Positions 60,573 to 64,000 of a stretch of DNA of 64,000 nt are shown in pieces. The stretch spans positions 21,057,023-21,121,022 of the forward strand of contig CM060200.1 in assembly GCA_030562195.1 (NCBI GenBank), read 5' to 3'. The notes beneath the pieces were generated by a model. It was not told the DNA's origin, did not search any database, and saw only the letters and a list, made by a program, of their open reading frames with translations. Within the stretch, counting starts at the first letter, position 1, and each line of letters starts with the position of its first letter. A program made the position numbers and the translations under genes. Source of the stretch: Nipponacmea schrenckii (lineage: Eukaryota > Mollusca > Gastropoda > Lottiidae).

Positions 60573-61787
60573 CTATTGAAACAGGGAACAGGGATGACCA
60601 TGAGAGTACGAATAGGTGTTGTCTCACGGATCATTGTCCCTTATTGTTTTAATGAAGAGCCTATATCAACTTCATCTAACGCTGATTAAAACGCAATTGC
60701 TTCCAGATGATTCATTACAAACTGATAAAAAAGCCAAGTCAATAAATATTGTTTTGAACGTTTACTTCCTAGATTTGTAAAGGTTGACATTAATGTTTAA
60801 GATAGAACCATGGCTGGACACACATTCAATGTAGAAATGACAAAATATATATCAATTACCATCTTGGTACTAGAAGTTGTGCAAGTTGACTGAGAATTGG
60901 TTACATATTTTGGGGTTATTTAAAACGATGGGCAACCGGGGTTGTACACATTCCCTAACACTAATCGTGAAATATAGAATAACGCTGCTTATGAGATGCG
61001 GATGAAAGCCCATGTACCAGCAGATCTACTAGTACCCTCTTTCTACATATTCTTTTACGTGAATTAAGCAATGATTGGGCCATATTAATTTTCACATCAT
61101 TTTTCTATAATAAAAAAGTCTTTTCATCATATTGAAAGGAAGTCTAAGTCACAAAGCAAACGCAGTTTCATCAAAAACATATTGTAAACTTCTAGGATAA
61201 ATTTTGGCTGAAAAACATTAAATTTGGTAATTTGACTAAAAAATTTAATAAAAAATACTCACTTTTTGTTGAATTCAATCCGGTTTTAATAGATAAAGAC
61301 ACAATGGTTTAACGGTTGTCCGTTCCTCGTGAAATTTGTAGGATTAGAGAAAGAATCACGTGATCTGAGTTCGTCTGCTTCCTTTAACTCGCTGTATTTT
61401 TACTATTTTCTAACATATTGACATGGTTCATTCTCTTTTTTCCCTCAGAAATACAAGTTTAACAAATGCTATACTCTGTATGTACACTAGCACTGTAAAA
61501 TATCGGGGTGATATTTTTCTGGCACATTAGAACTGTTCGACCTTTATTCATGCACTCTTGGAGATTAATGAAACCGAGACATTGAAAGCTTATTCAAAGA
61601 AGATATGACTCGAGTTGACATTATGGACTAAGCAGGCACTTTTCTTCGACACTGTTGAGATAACTTATAATTCATACATTTCATAAAGGCAGATGCGTAT
61701 ATTGGAATTGTCTTCTAATATCGAAATGGATACTAATCAAAATGCATGTATCAATATAGTAATTATTGTTAAAATGACAATCATTAT
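60573..61787. other. Non-coding flank of the LTR retrotransposon
   Basis: Nothing assignable is seen. Confidence 0.4.
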
Positions 61788-61971
61788 TGTTATGCTCGAT
61801 GAAGAGTAGGTTTTAATATTTATTAGCACACATCGTCAAGATTACAGAGAGATATTTATGTAAGATGTAAACAGAAGAAAAGCAAACGTAAGACTGACGT
61901 AATCAAAACAAATCTATCTCTTTCGACCAGAGAGTCGATACGGGGAAGCAGCTGCGTTCGATTGTCTCACA
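61788..61971 (-). mobile_element. Putative short 3' LTR (~184 bp) of a Ty3/gypsy element
   Basis: On the minus strand, a polypurine tract (CTGGGGGAGG) right after the pol stop is followed by TGTGAGACAATCG, which starts a segment ending GAGCATAACA (TG...CA ends). An AATAAA lies inside at 61819-61824. The short LTR fits some mollusc Ty3/gypsy families. The 5' LTR is outside the window, so identity cannot be compared. Confidence 0.5.
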
Positions 61972-61997
61972 CCTCCCCCAGATTATTGTGCATTTTA

Positions 61998-64000
61998 CTA
62001 ATAATCTGTCACAAAGTCTTTGAATCTAGAAGGTTTCCGAATTCGTCTTCCATATTTACTAGTTCTTTGTTCTCTCTTCTTTTGAACTGGAACCGGTAGA
62101 TGACGTTCAATTTCAGGAGCACTTGCTTCTTGATCTTGTTGATTACGTTGAGAATTATGATGACCTCCACCTCCCCCTGTTCCTGAAGGGAAAGGCATCC
62201 AAGTGTACGGTTTAAGTTGTTGTCGGTTGCGTTGAAAATTTTTACCATCTGGCAACTGGACTAAGTATGATCTGTGAGGAAGAATTTTGACGATCTTCCC
62301 ATTAACTGTCCATCGATTTGATGAATGATGCTGGATGCGTACGTGACTACCAACATTCAATTTACGTAAAGGATATGTTCTTTTGTTGTAACTGTGGATG
62401 GACTTTTCAGTAGCATGATTCTGCCGTCTTTTTACTTCTTTGTCTGGCATCGTCCATTTTTGCGTAAATGAATCTGGATGGCGAGGAAGTGAATCGTTGA
62501 GACGACGGCCAAGGAAAAGTTCTGCTGGTGATTTCCCTCCTAATAGCGGGGAATTACGAAAGGCAATTAATCCTTTACGAAGTTTGACCATATCCAACTT
62601 TTTATTCTTGCGACACTTGCGGACAATATTCTTCATAGCTTTAACAGCAGCTTCGGCTTTGCCGTTTGACTGTGGGTATCTCGGACTGGAAGTGTTGTGT
62701 CTGAATTCCCATTGGTCTGCAAACTGTTTAAAGGCTTTGGAAGTAAACTGAGTCCCGTTGTCGGAAAATACTTCATCTGGAATGCCAAATTGAGAGAATG
62801 ATTCTTGTAAGGCATAAATGACTGATCTCGCGGTTGTGTCCTTGTGTAGAATGTATAATTCAGGCCAAAAGGACATGTAGTCTACTACAACCATGTAATT
62901 CTCTGTGCCATACTGGAAAAGGTCTGTACCTATCTTCTTCCAAGGTTGAGTGGGAACTTCATGAGGCTGAATTGGTTCCTTAGGCTGAGACGGTTGTGTG
63001 ACTTGACAAAATTGACATGCTTTTATGAGATTGCTGATATCACGATCGAGACCTGGCCAGTAAATTGACTGACGTGCTCGTCGTTTAGCTTTTTCCATTC
63101 CTTGGTGTCCGTCATGTAATTTTCTGAGAAGTGAACATCGGAGGGATTTGGGAATGATTGTGCGGCACCCATATAGTAGAATGTCATCATGAATGGAAAG
63201 ACTTGATCTAACAGGCCAAAATTCACGAACTATTTCGGGTAATAGCTGTTTAGTATCAGGCCATCCTTGCAAGATTATGTTTTTCAATTTCATCATTTGT
63301 TGGTCTTTTAATGAAGCTTCTTTAACTTTGGATAGTGGGATAGAGAGGTTATCTTCTTGGTCTCTGACCGACATGATGAGGTTGATGAGAGACTCTGAGT
63401 CTTCTTGGTCAACTATGTCATCATCATTTGGGTGGTCTATTGGAGAACGAGATAATGCATCTGCTGCTTGATGAGATTTTCCACTGGTCCATATGGCTGT
63501 GAAATTATATGGAGTTAACTTCATTCTAAGACGCTGAAGCCTTGGGTTGTCGATTTCATCGATCCTGTACTGATTAAAGATGGGGACCAAAGGTTTATGA
63601 TCAATAATAAGATCAAAATGTGGCAATCCATGTAAAAATATGTGGCATTTCTTCACTGCCCAGGCAGCACCGAGGGCTTCAATCTCGATCATGGCATACC
63701 GGGATTCTGTTGTTGTAAGAAATCTAGAAGCAGCTTGTATTAGACGACAGGTTCCATCAGCTTGAGTCTGTGTAAGAGCTAAGCCTAAACCATTGAGACG
63801 AGAGGCGTCTACTCTCAATTGGGTTGGTTTTGATGGGTCGAAATAAGCTAAGACTGGAGTTGATGTTAGCAATTCTTTGGTAGCCGTAAATGAGTCCTCT
63901 TGTTCCTGATTCCAAACGAAGTCGTTCTTAGGTTTCAGCAAGGGACGTAATGGCTGCATAGCATCAGCTATGTCGGATGAAAAATCGGCTAATTGATTTA
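61998..64000 (-). CDS. Ty3/gypsy retrotransposon Pol (RNase H and integrase), 5' end beyond the window
   Basis: The open frame runs from the window edge (no real start; the Met at 63959 is internal) to a stop at 61998, 653 residues from that Met, uninterrupted. Upstream residues reach the end of the reverse transcriptase (ADAMQPLRPLLK). RNase H carries Asp51 (LRVDASR), Glu93, Asp120 (LIIDHKPL) and Asp167 (HQAADALSR). The integrase has an HHCC zinc finger (LHDGH 281-285, C315, C318) and a DDE core D346, D400, E436, exactly 35 residues between the last two. The C-terminus has a basic tail and a GTGGGGGHH loop. An intact frame suggests a young copy. Gag, protease and most of the reverse transcriptase would lie beyond 64000. 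The overlapping small frames on both strands are shadows. Confidence 0.95.
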   Translation of the reverse strand, partial: NQLADFSSDIADAMQPLRPLLKPKNDFVWNQEQEDSFTATKELLTSTPVLAYFDPSKPTQLRVDASRLNGLGLALTQTQADGTCRLIQAASRFLTTTESRYAMIEIEALGAAWAVKKCHIFLHGLPHFDLIIDHKPLVPIFNQYRIDEIDNPRLQRLRMKLTPYNFTAIWTSGKSHQAADALSRSPIDHPNDDDIVDQEDSESLINLIMSVRDQEDNLSIPLSKVKEASLKDQQMMKLKNIILQGWPDTKQLLPEIVREFWPVRSSLSIHDDILLYGCRTIIPKSLRCSLLRKLHDGHQGMEKAKRRARQSIYWPGLDRDISNLIKACQFCQVTQPSQPKEPIQPHEVPTQPWKKIGTDLFQYGTENYMVVVDYMSFWPELYILHKDTTARSVIYALQESFSQFGIPDEVFSDNGTQFTSKAFKQFADQWEFRHNTSSPRYPQSNGKAEAAVKAMKNIVRKCRKNKKLDMVKLRKGLIAFRNSPLLGGKSPAELFLGRRLNDSLPRHPDSFTQKWTMPDKEVKRRQNHATEKSIHSYNKRTYPLRKLNVGSHVRIQHHSSNRWTVNGKIVKILPHRSYLVQLPDGKNFQRNRQQLKPYTWMPFPSGTGGGGGHHNSQRNQQDQEASAPEIERHLPVPVQKKREQRTSKYGRRIRKPSRFKDFVTDY

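Noticed and set aside
62440..62751. 103-codon plus-strand frame
   Set aside because: Antisense shadow of the Ty3/gypsy integrase.

Overview
This window is A+T-rich animal nuclear DNA. It has spliced genes with GT-AG introns, many nested transposons and satellites, and no bacterial features. Dispersed repeats carrying the phrase 'aagtcaagggcaataactca', tRNA-headed SINEs and the gene content suggest a mollusc. That assignment is inference; the sequence itself shows only a metazoan (SETD9 and M13 peptidase orthologues, Tigger, hAT, Ty3/gypsy and Polinton-like relics).

Layout. 1-10.3 kb is an array of about 2.5-kb repeat units. Each unit joins a 21-bp minisatellite, a long non-coding body, and the N-terminal helix-turn-helix piece of a Tigger/pogo-type transposase; one unit carries a 1.4-kb insertion. 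10.3-15.6 kb shows only small duplications. 15.65-17.1 kb is a dispersed repeat built of ~160-bp modules, with copies at 33.2-34.2 kb and, inverted, at 42.9-43.7 kb. 17.1-18.8 kb holds the decayed remains of a Polinton/Maverick or adintovirus-like element: a small Gly/Ala-rich virion-type protein, a packaging ATPase, an integrase and a phospholipase-A2-like piece. 19.0-21.3 kb holds a sharp TIR element with 9-bp target duplications, a TTAA-flanked MITE whose empty site is also present, a perfect 70-bp palindrome, and a broken BED-finger gene.

Three host genes can be fully assembled. (1) A neprilysin/endothelin-converting-enzyme-type M13 zinc peptidase on the minus strand, 31422 to 21834: 22 coding exons, 763 residues, intact. 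(2) A SETD9 orthologue on the plus strand, 39695 to 42256: 5 exons, 271 residues, intact, with a short upstream reading frame. (3) A two-exon minus-strand gene, 47133 to 45390, for a 104-residue protein with a signal peptide, a Pro/Glu-rich middle and a GPI-type tail; I do not recognise its family. A possible terminal exon of a fourth, unidentified gene lies at 60409-60572.

The right third (47-64 kb) is mostly intergenic. It contains a decayed SINE, a complete 1,393-bp non-autonomous hAT element with an 8-bp target duplication, a 66-bp minisatellite, another TTAA MITE, and at the edge the pol region (RNase H and integrase) and putative short 3' LTR of a Ty3/gypsy retrotransposon that runs out of the window. 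The host genes are not visibly functionally linked: one is a surface peptidase, one a presumed lysine methyltransferase, one a presumed surface peptide.
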